Assembly: GCA_965229545.1 (NCBI GenBank)
Contig: OZ245887.1
Span: 496,001 to 560,000, forward strand
Direction of reading: 5' to 3'
Source of the DNA: Megaera sp965229545
GTDB taxonomy: Bacteria > Pseudomonadota > Alphaproteobacteria > Rickettsiales > Rickettsiaceae
Length of the DNA: 64,000 nucleotides
Shown: piece by piece, positions 55,749 to 64,000 of the stretch
Layout: every line of letters starts with the position of its first letter
Numbering within the stretch: the first letter of the stretch is position 1
Translations under genes and position numbers: made by a program
Notes under the pieces: generated by a model
Database searches by the model: none
Seen by the model: only the letters and a program-made list of their open reading frames with translations
Told to the model about the DNA's origin: nothing

Positions 55749-57117
55749 GTGTCAATCATTTATTTTGTGTAAGTTGTATTTTTAATTCCAGTAAATCATG
55801 CCTAAAATCCCCGCATAAAATTTCAAATTGATTCAATGCCAAAGACCAATTTTTAATCGGCATGGTCCATTTTTTGGCAGCATTTTTTAGAGCCAAAAAT
55901 ACGATTTTTAAAATAGACTTATCATCTGGAAAAAACCCTTTATTGTTGATGATTTTTCTGATTTGACGATTTATCGATTCTATCGCATTGGTAGTATAAA
56001 TTACCCGCCTCTAATCTCATCAGGAAAAGTAAAAAGAGGAATAATCCCGCTCCAATTCCTTTACCAAATATCAGAGATCACAGGATATTTATTATCCCAT
56101 TTAGCAGCAAACGATTTTAGCTCCAGATATCCTATTTCTTCGCTGTTTGCAGTGTAAATCCTTTTAAGATCCGCTGTGACCGCTTTTAAATCCTTATAAG
56201 AAACATATTTTACAGAATTCCTCGCCATATGTACTATACAGAGTTGTACAATCGTATTAGGATAAATGCTATTTATGGCTTCAGGAAAGCCTTTTAATCC
56301 ATCAACGCATGCTACATATATCTGTTTTATCCCTCTGTTCTTTAGCTCAGTTACAACCTGCATCCAAAACTTGGAACCTTCATTTTTACCGACCCAGATC
56401 CCCAGTAATTCCTTTTTCCCTTCCATGTTAACACCTATTGCAAGATATACCGCTTTGTTAATTACTGTATGATTATCCCTTGCTTTAACGTGTATGCAAT
56501 CCAAATATAATATTGGATATATATCGTCTAGGGACCTGTTTTGCCATGTAGTAACTTCTTCTATTACTCCGTCAGTGACAGTTGATATAAGGTCCTTGGA
56601 AATATTGGTCTGGTATATCTCCTCTAAATGGCTATGTATCTCACTGACAGTCATCCCTCTTGCATATAGTAAAATCACTTTATCATCAAAACCACTAAAT
56701 CTCCTAACTCCTTCAGGAATCAATTGAGGTTCAAATTCTCCTTCCCTGTCCCTTGAAACATCTACGGTAATCTGATGACCGTCGTCAATCTATAATCGTT
56801 TTTTCATAACTGCCGTTGCGACGATTATTATCGCTCTTGATTATCTTACTATGTTTAGAATAACCTAGATCGTGTTCTAATTCACTTTCAAGAATTCTCT
56901 CTACTATTTGCTTTTTAAGTTTATTAAATAATCCACCCGCGACCAAATAATTCAGATGGATCTGCTTTTGATAGTAATTCTTCGACTAATTTAGTATTTA
57001 TATCTACTTCTTTTTCTGCTAATTTTTTGGCCATTTTTTCCTCTGTATTTAAGTTGCTTTTTTATAGTATCTTCTACTATATCCTTTTGCAACTTACACA
57101 AACTATATGACAGACTC
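55749..57117 (-). mobile_element. IS256-family copy 5
   Basis: Right end gTGTCAATCATTTATTTTGT at 55749 (one altered base), left end complement of GAGTCTGTCATATAG ending 57117. No target duplication. A 4-bp deletion near 55776 and the shared nonsense codon mark it as defective. Confidence 0.9.
55764..56930 (-). pseudogene. IS256-family transposase, broken
   Basis: Open piece 56061-56723 ends in the same DIW-stop as copy 4 (TAA at 56061-56063). There is also an extra base near 56788, a 2-bp insertion near 56011 and a deletion near the 3' end. All three are private to this copy, so it decayed after the shared nonsense mutation. Confidence 0.9.
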
Positions 57118-57178
57118 TAAACAAGTTTTATATACTATTTACCTTTTCTACTGGAATTTACCATTTTAAGCTAGAAAG

Positions 57179-59752
57179 CTACTTAAAGACCTCCAGGTGT
57201 CCATCTTTTTCAGTTAAATGGATAGTATCGTCGCTCGAGAATTTTCCTGCTAAAAGGAGCTTTGCCAGATTGTTTTGAACTTCTCGCTGAATAACTCTTT
57301 TTAATGGTCTCGCGCCAAATGCCGGATCATATCCTTTATCTGCTAGCCATTTAATAGCTAGATCATCATATTTAAGGTCTATATGCTGAGCTGCTAAGAC
57401 TTTCTTCAATATGTCCAGCTGGATTTTAACAATATCAGCCATATGAGTTCTATTTAATCGGTGGAACAGGATAATTTCATCTAATCTATTTAAGAACTCA
57501 GGCCTAAATGCGGCATTTACATAATTCATTACTTGTCCGCGTACGAGTTCTGTATCTTCTCCTTCTTTTTGATTGACTAATACTTCAGCACCCAAATTGG
57601 AAGTAAGGATAATCAAAGTATTCTTAAAATCTACTAAATTACCTTGGCTATCGGTTAATCTTCCCTCATCCAAGATTTGTAGCATTATATTAAATATATC
57701 AGAGTGAGCTTTTTCTATTTCATCAAACAGAATTACCTGATATGGCCTTCTTCTAACACTTTCAGTTAGAGCGCCCCCTTGTTCATAACCTACATATCCT
57801 GGAGGCGCACCAATTAATCTGGCAACCGCATGTTTTTCCATATATTCTGACATATCTATTCGCAATATTGCTGACCTGTCATCAAATAGAAATTCTGCTA
57901 ATACTTTGGTAAGTTCTGTTTTTCCGACGCCAGTAGGACCCAAGAACAGGAATGAACCAAGAGGCTTATCATGATCGCTAATCCCTGCTCTAGATCTGCG
58001 CACAGCATCACTAACTGCTGCAATCGCTGCTTCCTGGCCAATTACTGATTTCATTAAATGGGCCTCCATTGCAAGCAATTTGTCTTTTTCGCTTGTAAGC
58101 ATTGTATCAACAGGAATACCAGTAATTTTAGAAACAATAATGGCTATATCACTATCAGTAACTCTTTCTTTGAATAACTTGTTACCGCTAGCTGCTTCAG
58201 CGGTTTTGAGCTTATTAGATAGCTCTGGAATAATACCGTATTTTAGTTCACTAGCTTTGGCAAGATCGCCCCTTCTTTCCGAACGTTCTAAATCAATTTT
58301 AGCATTTTCCAGATCTTCCTTAATTTTTTGTGAGATCTGTATTTGAGATTTTGCTGCTTGCCACTTGGAATTCATATCAAGAGATTTAGACTCCAATTCT
58401 GCAAGCTCCTCAGATAAAGTGACAACCTTTTTTTGAGAATTTTCATCTTTTTCTTTTTTAAGAGCCGATAATTCTACCTTAATCTGGATTATTCGGCGAT
58501 CAAGTTCATCCAATTCTTCAGGTTTACTGGATACTTCAATTTTTAGCCTGCTTGCTGCTTCATCAAGCAAATCTATCGCTTTATCTGGTAAAAATCGATC
58601 AGTAATATAGCGATTTGAAAGTGTTGCTGCTGCTATAATCGCACTATCTGCTATAGTTATTCCATGGTGTAGTTCATAACGATCTTTAATACCACGAAGG
58701 ATTGAGATAGTATCTTCAACACTAGGCTCTGAAACATATACAGCTTGAAAACGCCTGGCTAATGCGGCATCTTTTTCTATATATTTACGGTATTCGTCTA
58801 GTGTAGTTGCGCCAATACAATGTAATTCTCCTCTTGCCAGCATTGGTTTTAACAGGTTGGAAGCATCCATGGCTCCCTCTGTCTTACCTGCCCCCACTAG
58901 TAAATGCAGTTCATCAATAAACAGAATAATTTCACCGCTTGCTTCCTTAATTTCATTGAGTACTGCTTTGAGACGCTCCTCAAACTCACCACGATATTTA
59001 GCTCCGGCAATTAATGCACCCATATCAAGCTCAATAATTTTACAATTTGCTAGCGATTCTGGCACGTCCCGCATATATATCCTTTGAGCTAATCCTTCAA
59101 TTATAGCAGTTTTGCCAACACCAGGCTCACCAATCAGTACAGGATTATTCTTCGATCTTCTTGATAAAACCTGAATTGCACGTCTAATTTCTTCATCTCT
59201 ACCAATAATCGGGTCAATTTTACCTTCCGAAGCAAGCTTAGTTACATCCCTTCCATATTTGAGCAATGCGTCATAACTATTTTCGGCCGATTCTGAAGTG
59301 GCTGTTTTGCCCTTTCGTAAATCGATAATAGCTGCCGTTAATTTTCTTGAATCAATACCAGATTGAGTTAGAATATTACCGGCTACTCCTTTATCATAAG
59401 ATATTGCTTCAAATATCTTTTCTACAGTAGTAAAGCTGTCTTTGTTATCTTTTGAAAGGCTGATCGCCTTTTCTAGGGCTTTTAATCCTTCAGAAGATAA
59501 TGTAACCTGACCGCCGCTTCCGTGAACCTGAACCTGAGGAATTGATTCTAATTCCTTATCTATTCTCCGGCTGATTAAAGAACTATCGGCTCCCAGTTTA
59601 TTAATTAAATTTATGATAATACCGCTTTCTTCCTGAAGTAAGCAAGACAGTAAATGTAGAGGTAATATCTGTTGATGGTTATACTTCGCAGCCAGTAATT
59701 GAGAAGCAGAAATTACATTTCTTGCTGCTACTGTAAATTTTTCGATATTCAT
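57179..59752 (-). CDS. clpB: ATP-dependent disaggregase ClpB
   Basis: 857 residues. Clp N domain (1-145), AAA+ 1 with Walker A GEPGVGKTAI and Walker B ILFIDELHLLVGAGK, coiled-coil M domain (about 400-520, rich in Lys/Glu), AAA+ 2 with GPTGVGKTEL and VILFDEIEKAH. It rescues aggregated proteins with DnaK. No ClpP-binding loop is expected. A heat-shock promoter was not identified. Confidence 0.97.
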   Translation of the reverse strand: MNIEKFTVAARNVISASQLLAAKYNHQQILPLHLLSCLLQEESGIIINLINKLGADSSLISRRIDKELESIPQVQVHGSGGQVTLSSEGLKALEKAISLSKDNKDSFTTVEKIFEAISYDKGVAGNILTQSGIDSRKLTAAIIDLRKGKTATSESAENSYDALLKYGRDVTKLASEGKIDPIIGRDEEIRRAIQVLSRRSKNNPVLIGEPGVGKTAIIEGLAQRIYMRDVPESLANCKIIELDMGALIAGAKYRGEFEERLKAVLNEIKEASGEIILFIDELHLLVGAGKTEGAMDASNLLKPMLARGELHCIGATTLDEYRKYIEKDAALARRFQAVYVSEPSVEDTISILRGIKDRYELHHGITIADSAIIAAATLSNRYITDRFLPDKAIDLLDEAASRLKIEVSSKPEELDELDRRIIQIKVELSALKKEKDENSQKKVVTLSEELAELESKSLDMNSKWQAAKSQIQISQKIKEDLENAKIDLERSERRGDLAKASELKYGIIPELSNKLKTAEAASGNKLFKERVTDSDIAIIVSKITGIPVDTMLTSEKDKLLAMEAHLMKSVIGQEAAIAAVSDAVRRSRAGISDHDKPLGSFLFLGPTGVGKTELTKVLAEFLFDDRSAILRIDMSEYMEKHAVARLIGAPPGYVGYEQGGALTESVRRRPYQVILFDEIEKAHSDIFNIMLQILDEGRLTDSQGNLVDFKNTLIILTSNLGAEVLVNQKEGEDTELVRGQVMNYVNAAFRPEFLNRLDEIILFHRLNRTHMADIVKIQLDILKKVLAAQHIDLKYDDLAIKWLADKGYDPAFGARPLKRVIQREVQNNLAKLLLAGKFSSDDTIHLTEKDGHLEVFK

Positions 59753-60372
59753 AACATTACCTTTTTATTAACTTCTACAAAATTTATATAAGGTTGAAAT
59801 CCTAAAAATCAATAAGGTATTAGGGTGAATCCATAATGCTACTTGTTCCATCCTAATTATTTTTTATCAGAATAAAATTTCTGGCTTCCATACTTTTGCT
59901 TAATTGTATTTCTGGCTTCTACTAATTATTGTTCTATATTACTAAAAATGCAAATATTATACTTTCTTGATTTTGTGATTTATTAACTAAATTCTGAGGG
60001 CTACTAATAGGGTTCATTTTTTTAGTTTGTTTAAATATTACAAATAGTGAACTATCCACAGAGAGTGTGGATAACTGTGTTAATAATGTGTTATATTAGG
60101 GTAGAAATTCCAGTAGCTACCTACCAAAGTTATAAAATGAGCGTTGCCTTGTAACAGGCATCAATCCAATAAAATAAAAAAGTATTACGCAATTAATATA
60201 TTAGATATTCAATAATAAACTCTAATTTGTGTATAACTTTAACTGTAACTTACTTTATAAACCATATATTTCGAGAAACTAGGGGGTTTACATCTTTCTA
60301 TATAGTCACAAAAAGGATGAGAATAAATTTTAATAAAATTAATTATTGCCAATATTAGTTTATCAAAATTAT
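59753..60372. other. 620-bp AT-rich intergenic region with DnaA-box-like sites
   Basis: No gene found. It holds the palindrome at 60053-60073 and a further box TGTGTATAA at 60228-60236 (one mismatch). Long A/T tracts flank them. The clpB promoter must also lie here, but a good heat-shock or sigma-70 match was not seen. Confidence 0.5.
60053..60073. other. Paired DnaA boxes in a 21-bp palindrome
   Basis: TATCCACA-gagag-TGTGGATA: two inverted 8-bp arms, each containing the DnaA-box core. With the next base the right arm is TGTGGATAA, a perfect R-type box. Confidence 0.55.
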
Positions 60373-60458
60373 TGGTACCTCTGGCCAGATTCGAACCGGC
60401 ACACTCCAGGAGTAACAGATTTTGAGTCTATCGTGTCTACCAATTCCACCACAGAGGC
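60373..60458 (-). tRNA. tRNA-Leu (CAA)
   Basis: 86 nt with encoded CCA. Acceptor GCCTCTG pairs with CAGAGGT (one G-U), D-loop GGTGGAATTGGTAGACA, anticodon arm ATAGA-CTCAAAA-TCTGT with CAA, long variable arm as in leucine tRNAs, and T-arm GCCGGTTCGAATCTGGC. It reads UUG codons. Confidence 0.93.
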
Positions 60459-60600
60459 ACATACTTAAGGTAAGTAAATTATACAGCTGATTATATATTG
60501 TCAATTTAAAAGCCGTTTCTCCTAATATTTTCATTTATTAACATTTCCGTTTATATTATAAAGCATACGATTTAACTTTTAAAAGTTATTGCGTACAAGG

Positions 60601-60786
60601 TTATTTATGGCTAGAAAAATAAAAAATCATTAAAGCTAAAATTGCTAAAGCTTGGAAAATCACTCTTAGTGTCATTAGCTTAGTACCGAATTTTTTGCTA
60701 ATTTTATCCCCTCCAGCCATCGACAATACCCCTAGTAATAAAATCATCATAGTAACGATAATGAGTGAAAAAAGAAGATAGCCCAT
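60601..60786 (-). CDS. Small twin-transmembrane protein (HIG1-like)
   Basis: 61 residues with two hydrophobic helices (about 3-23 and 40-57) joined by a short basic loop GGDKISKKFGTKLM. Such short proteins are common in alphaproteobacteria and resemble the HIG1 domain fold linked to respiratory complexes. The assignment rests on topology only. Confidence 0.6.
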   Translation of the reverse strand: MGYLLFSLIIVTMMILLLGVLSMAGGDKISKKFGTKLMTLRVIFQALAILALMIFYFSSHK

Positions 60787-60834
60787 ATTAATTTATCTAA
60801 TTAATTTTGTTATTATTTAATTCTCAAATTTATC

Positions 60835-61699
60835 TTATCCTAAATTGTTAGAATACTCGACTTTAAAAGGAATAGTTAGATGTTTAAGCAAAGCAAAATT
60901 TATTTTACTTTTTATAAAATTAATTTCTTTTATCGATTTTGATTTACAGGTAAGTTTTAAGGAAAATTGATCTTCTAATTCAGAAATTTTAGTTAAATAT
61001 ATTTCTGGTATAATTGTTGAAATTGTGAAATCTAACTCATTTCTAACATTACGTAATTGCTCACCAATTAGCCCGTGATCAATCTGCAAACCATCTTTCT
61101 TTATTATATTTATGTATATGTAATAAGTGATATTATCATTACCGAACCACTTAGAAAACTTATTCTGCATTATTATTGTGTTAGGTACTAAAACATCTTC
61201 TCCGGTCAAACTACTAACAGTTATACATCTAGTACCTATTGATATTACCCTGCCAATAGTGCCTTGAATTTCAACAATATCGCCAATTTTTATAGGTTTC
61301 TCTATTATAATAATCATGGTATTTACCGGATTATTTACAAGCCCCTGAGCGCCAAGTCCGATACCAATTGCAAAAGCACCTCCTATAAAGGCAAATATCG
61401 CCAGCGGAATATTTGCAACCTGTAAGGGCAAGAAGAAATGTAATTCCTAGAAATAGAAGTGATAAAAGCCGTTCTATGGTATAAACTAGGTCTTGATCCT
61501 CATCTAATTTCTTAGAGATTACCGGCATAATTATCTTAATCAGTTTTTTAGATAGGTTAATGCCAATAAGTAATATTAATAAAGCTACTACTATATTACT
61601 AACCTTTATGTCATTTCCAGAAATATTAACCAAACCGTATTGCCACATATCATGAAAAATTGATGAATCAATTTGAGAGGAAGAAATTAAATTTGTCAT
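60835..61699 (-). pseudogene. mscS: Small-conductance mechanosensitive channel MscS, frameshifted
   Basis: The 5' part (from ATG 61699) has the first membrane helices ending ITFLLALTG, then runs out of frame. The 3' part, in another frame from about 61431, has the pore helix and beta-domain IPLAIFAFIGGAFAIGIGLG, IIIIEKPIKIGDIVEIQGT and the C-terminal domain to 60835. A single-base shift near 61430 separates them. Sequencing error is an alternative. It would protect against osmotic downshock. Confidence 0.85.
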
Positions 61700-61860
61700 A
61701 ACCTTGTATATTTTTAAGAGCTTAATTATAAAACTAATAGGCTAAAGATTATTGTCAATATTTTAAGTTGACAATAACGGTGTTTTTGATTAGATTTGAC
61801 CATCAATCATTGCAAAAGCAATAATCTATATAAATAGTTTAATTAATATTATTAATTATT

Positions 61861-61995
61861 ATGAAACGTACATTTCAGCCTAGTAAGCTAGTAAGGAAAA
61901 GAAGACATGGTTTCAGGTCAAGAATGGCAACCGTAGGCGGAAAATTAGTTATAAAGAACCGTAGAGCAAAAGGAAGAAAAAAGTTAACTGCCTAA
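61861..61995 (+). CDS. rpmH: 50S ribosomal protein L34
   Basis: 44 residues beginning MKRTFQPSKLVRKRRHGFRS and ending KNRRAKGRKKLTA, a complete L34. It is 7 bp upstream of rnpA, the near-universal bacterial pair. Confidence 0.98.
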   Translation: MKRTFQPSKLVRKRRHGFRSRMATVGGKLVIKNRRAKGRKKLTA

Positions 61996-62002
61996 TTTAA
62001 AA

Positions 62003-62377
62003 GTGGTACCTCTCTATTCCTTAAGGAATCAAAAAAAATTTGACCTTGTTAATCTGTACGGTAAGAAAGTATCTAGCCCATATTTTATGGTTGTGATTGC
62101 TCAAAATTTTAACTCAATTCAAACGGACAGCCAAAATCCTACTTTTTTAGGAATGAAAGTTAGTAAAAAAATTTCTAAGAAAGCGTGTATTAGGAACAAA
62201 ATCAAGCGACGAATAAGACATTTAATGAGAATAATGCTGAAAGAGCCTGATTTAAACCTCTCAAAAGTAGCTATAATTTTTATACCATACAAAAATTTTG
62301 ACTTAGTAGAGTTTGCCAAATTATCATTTGAATTTAAGAGCGTTTTACAAAGAACTATAAAAACAAATAACTCCTAA
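62003..62377 (+). CDS. rnpA: Ribonuclease P protein component
   Basis: 124 residues, probably from GTG 62003 (MVPLYSLRNQKKFDLV). The RNR-type motif ACIRNKIKRRIRHLMR (about 62-77) binds the RNase P RNA, and the basic fold assists cleavage of tRNA 5' leaders. It is co-directional with rpmH. Confidence 0.95.
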   Translation: MVPLYSLRNQKKFDLVNLYGKKVSSPYFMVVIAQNFNSIQTDSQNPTFLGMKVSKKISKKACIRNKIKRRIRHLMRIMLKEPDLNLSKVAIIFIPYKNFDLVEFAKLSFEFKSVLQRTIKTNNS

Positions 62378-62496
62378 GCAGTTAATTAAATTATCATTTA
62401 GAAACATCGTCATTTTTGTAGGTTAGCTTCCTTTCTCTAGCCTGTGCTTTGGCATTATTCCTAATACCAAATACTGTTAAATTATTTATAATACCC

Positions 62497-64000
62497 TTAT
62501 ATATCAAGGTTTACTACGTTTAAAGCATTTGCATTAATAAAGTCTTTTCTTGGTTCAACAACGCTTCCCATTAAAGTGGAAATTATTTCCTCTGCTCCAT
62601 CAATATCACTAACCTTTACTTGCAGTAACGTTCTTTTAGAATGATCAAGGGTAGTTTCCCACAACTGCTCTGCATTCATTTCCCCGAGACCTTTAAATCT
62701 CTGAATTCCAAGGCCTTTCTTACCATTTTCTATTATAATCTCCAGCATTTTACTCGGTAAGGAAACTTTATACTCCGTTGACTTAACGGTTAAAGTACAA
62801 TGTCTATTAAAATAATTAGATAATGATTCTCCAATCCTAGAAAGGTTTATAAATTCCAGTGCTTCAAGCTGTTGCTTATAAAGTATTTCAGTATTTTTAA
62901 CGCCACGTACAAACCTAAAAAATTCTATGGATTCGCTAAAAATATTTACTTGCCAATCTGTTTTATCCGGTTCAGAGGCACCGGGATTTAATACAGAAAT
63001 TGCTTTCAAAATCTCATTTTCCTTAAGGCTATTAAATGATTCCACTTTAAGCAAATCATTGACAGCCAGACATTCAGCAATATTATGATCAAATTTCTTC
63101 GAAACATGGTTTAAGGTTGTTACAAATAAAGCAGTTTGATTGATTATGTTAATTAAACTTTCACCGGTTATTTCCTTACCATTTTCAATTGTCAAATGGG
63201 TATCATTAATGGTACAATTTATCAAATATTCCTGAAGCGCCTGTTCATTTTTTAAATATGTTTCACTTGTTCCTTTCTTTACTTTATAAAGAGGGGGCTG
63301 AGCAATATATAAATAACCTCTTTCTATTATCGGGCGCATATGCCTATAGAAAAAAGTAAGTAGTAAGGTTCTAATATGAGAGCCGTCGACATCAGCATCG
63401 GTCATGATAACAATTTTATGATAACGCAATTTTTCTATATCAAAATCCTGAGTACCGATACCTGCACCAAGCGCAGTAATTAAGGTTCCGACCTGATCCG
63501 ATCCAAGCATTTTGTCAAATCTAGCTCTTTCAACATTTAATATTTTACCCCGTAGAGGTAGTATAGCTTGGGTTTTTCTATCCCTTCCTTGTTTTGCGGT
63601 ACCGCCAGCAGAATCCCCTTCAACAATAAAGATCTCAGATTTAGCTGGGTCTTTTTCTTGACAATCAGCTAGCTTTCCAGGTAGGTTAGACACTTCAAGA
63701 GCTGATTTTCTTCTAGTTAATTCCCGTGCCTTTTTTGCTGCTTCTCTTGCAGTTGCCGCTTCCACTATCTTGTTAATGATTAGTTTTGCTTCAACTGGAT
63801 GTTCCTCAAACCACTCTAATAATTTACTATATATCGCATTTTCAACAACTGGTCTAACCTCTGAAGAAACTAATTTATCTTTTGTTTGGGAAGAAAATTT
63901 CGGGTCAGGGATTTTAACAGATAATACACAAGAAAGCCCTTCCCTAGCATCATCACCGGTGAAATTGACTTTAGTCTTCTTCGCAATTCCACTTTGCTCC
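62497..64000 (-). CDS. gyrB: DNA gyrase subunit B, C-terminal part (cut by window edge)
   Basis: The frame is open from 62497 to the end of the window. GHKL-transducer tail VNFTGDDAREGLSCVLSVKI, then Toprim VEGDSAGGTAKQGRDR and DADVDGSHIRTLLLTFF, and the C-terminal IQRFKGLGEMNAEQLWETT are all normal. The catalytic ATP-binding N-terminus lies outside. It supercoils DNA together with GyrA. Confidence 0.97.
   Translation of the reverse strand, partial: EQSGIAKKTKVNFTGDDAREGLSCVLSVKIPDPKFSSQTKDKLVSSEVRPVVENAIYSKLLEWFEEHPVEAKLIINKIVEAATAREAAKKARELTRRKSALEVSNLPGKLADCQEKDPAKSEIFIVEGDSAGGTAKQGRDRKTQAILPLRGKILNVERARFDKMLGSDQVGTLITALGAGIGTQDFDIEKLRYHKIVIMTDADVDGSHIRTLLLTFFYRHMRPIIERGYLYIAQPPLYKVKKGTSETYLKNEQALQEYLINCTINDTHLTIENGKEITGESLINIINQTALFVTTLNHVSKKFDHNIAECLAVNDLLKVESFNSLKENEILKAISVLNPGASEPDKTDWQVNIFSESIEFFRFVRGVKNTEILYKQQLEALEFINLSRIGESLSNYFNRHCTLTVKSTEYKVSLPSKMLEIIIENGKKGLGIQRFKGLGEMNAEQLWETTLDHSKRTLLQVKVSDIDGAEEIISTLMGSVVEPRKDFINANALNVVNLDI

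Noticed and set aside
53022..57117. A true composite transposon of two IS256 copies
   Set aside because: Neither outer nor inner flanks show matching 8-bp duplications and both transposases are broken. Kept only as a structural observation.
62421..62442. Possible bidirectional terminator between rnpA and gyrB (GGTTAG/CTAGCC)
   Set aside because: One mismatch pair, 10-base loop and no T-run on either strand.
1..64000. CRISPR arrays, rRNA genes, known riboswitches or toxin-antitoxin pairs
   Set aside because: None seen: no regularly spaced short repeats, no rRNA-like stretches and no recognisable pair of small overlapping toxin/antitoxin genes.

Overview
The window looks like part of the chromosome of an intracellular alphaproteobacterium of the order Rickettsiales, most likely family Rickettsiaceae. 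This is inferred from low G+C, a nuoGHIJKLMN-trmJ/birA block, pyrH-frr-nusB-rlmE, a decayed spoT, glnPQ, pepA next to a MipZ-type ATPase, clpB, rpmH-rnpA and gyrB, combined with heavy IS load and many broken genes. The species cannot be named from the sequence alone.

Layout. 1-4051 is a pile-up of IS21 and IS256-family DNA ending in a truncated gene tail. 4135-15174 (minus strand) holds complex I genes nuoG to nuoN followed by birA and trmJ. 15419-17922 (plus) is pyrH-frr-nusB-rlmE. 18004-21712 is a spoT pseudogene with several frameshifts, a nonsense codon and a nested IS630 insertion. An IS256 copy (21767-23135) separates it from ubiX, whose last codons and stop come from the IS end. 24499-39486 (minus) is a 15-kb surface-glycan locus: a complete predicted UDP-diacetamido-uronic acid (Wbp-type) pathway, a CDP-glycerol-transferase-like protein, a LicC-like nucleotidyltransferase, a SerB-like phosphatase, two methyltransferases, an ABC exporter, an SDR epimerase and two paralogous CgeB-like glycosyltransferases. 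39736-42164 carries a RimK-type ATP-grasp ligase, an AstE-like M14 hydrolase split by an in-frame stop, and a retropepsin-like RimB protein. 42384-46403 has glnQ, glnP, pepA and mipZ.

46484-57117 is a decay zone. A 3-hydroxybutyryl-CoA dehydrogenase gene is broken by an IS256 copy with a visible 8-bp target duplication. That IS256 itself carries an IS630, and the gene is broken again by a 5'-truncated group II intron. Next come a second IS630, a phage-like protein tail, an IS21 end, and two inverted IS256 copies flanking an aminotransferase remnant and a LysE-family exporter. 57179-64000 returns to core genes: clpB, tRNA-Leu(CAA), a twin-TM protein, a frameshifted mscS, rpmH, rnpA and the 3' part of gyrB. 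A DnaA-box-like palindrome lies upstream of clpB.

Three IS families dominate: IS256-like (5 copies, about 1.37 kb, 28-bp imperfect inverted repeats), IS630-like (3 full-length copies of exactly 1132 bp plus one partial, TA target) and IS21-like (one 2523-bp copy and two fragments). Shared nonsense mutations between copies indicate that defective elements were copied, either mobilised in trans or by recombination. The most coherent biology is the surface-glycan locus. The most unusual structures are the nested, partly palindromic IS insertion in spoT and the multi-layer insertion in the hydroxybutyryl-CoA dehydrogenase gene.
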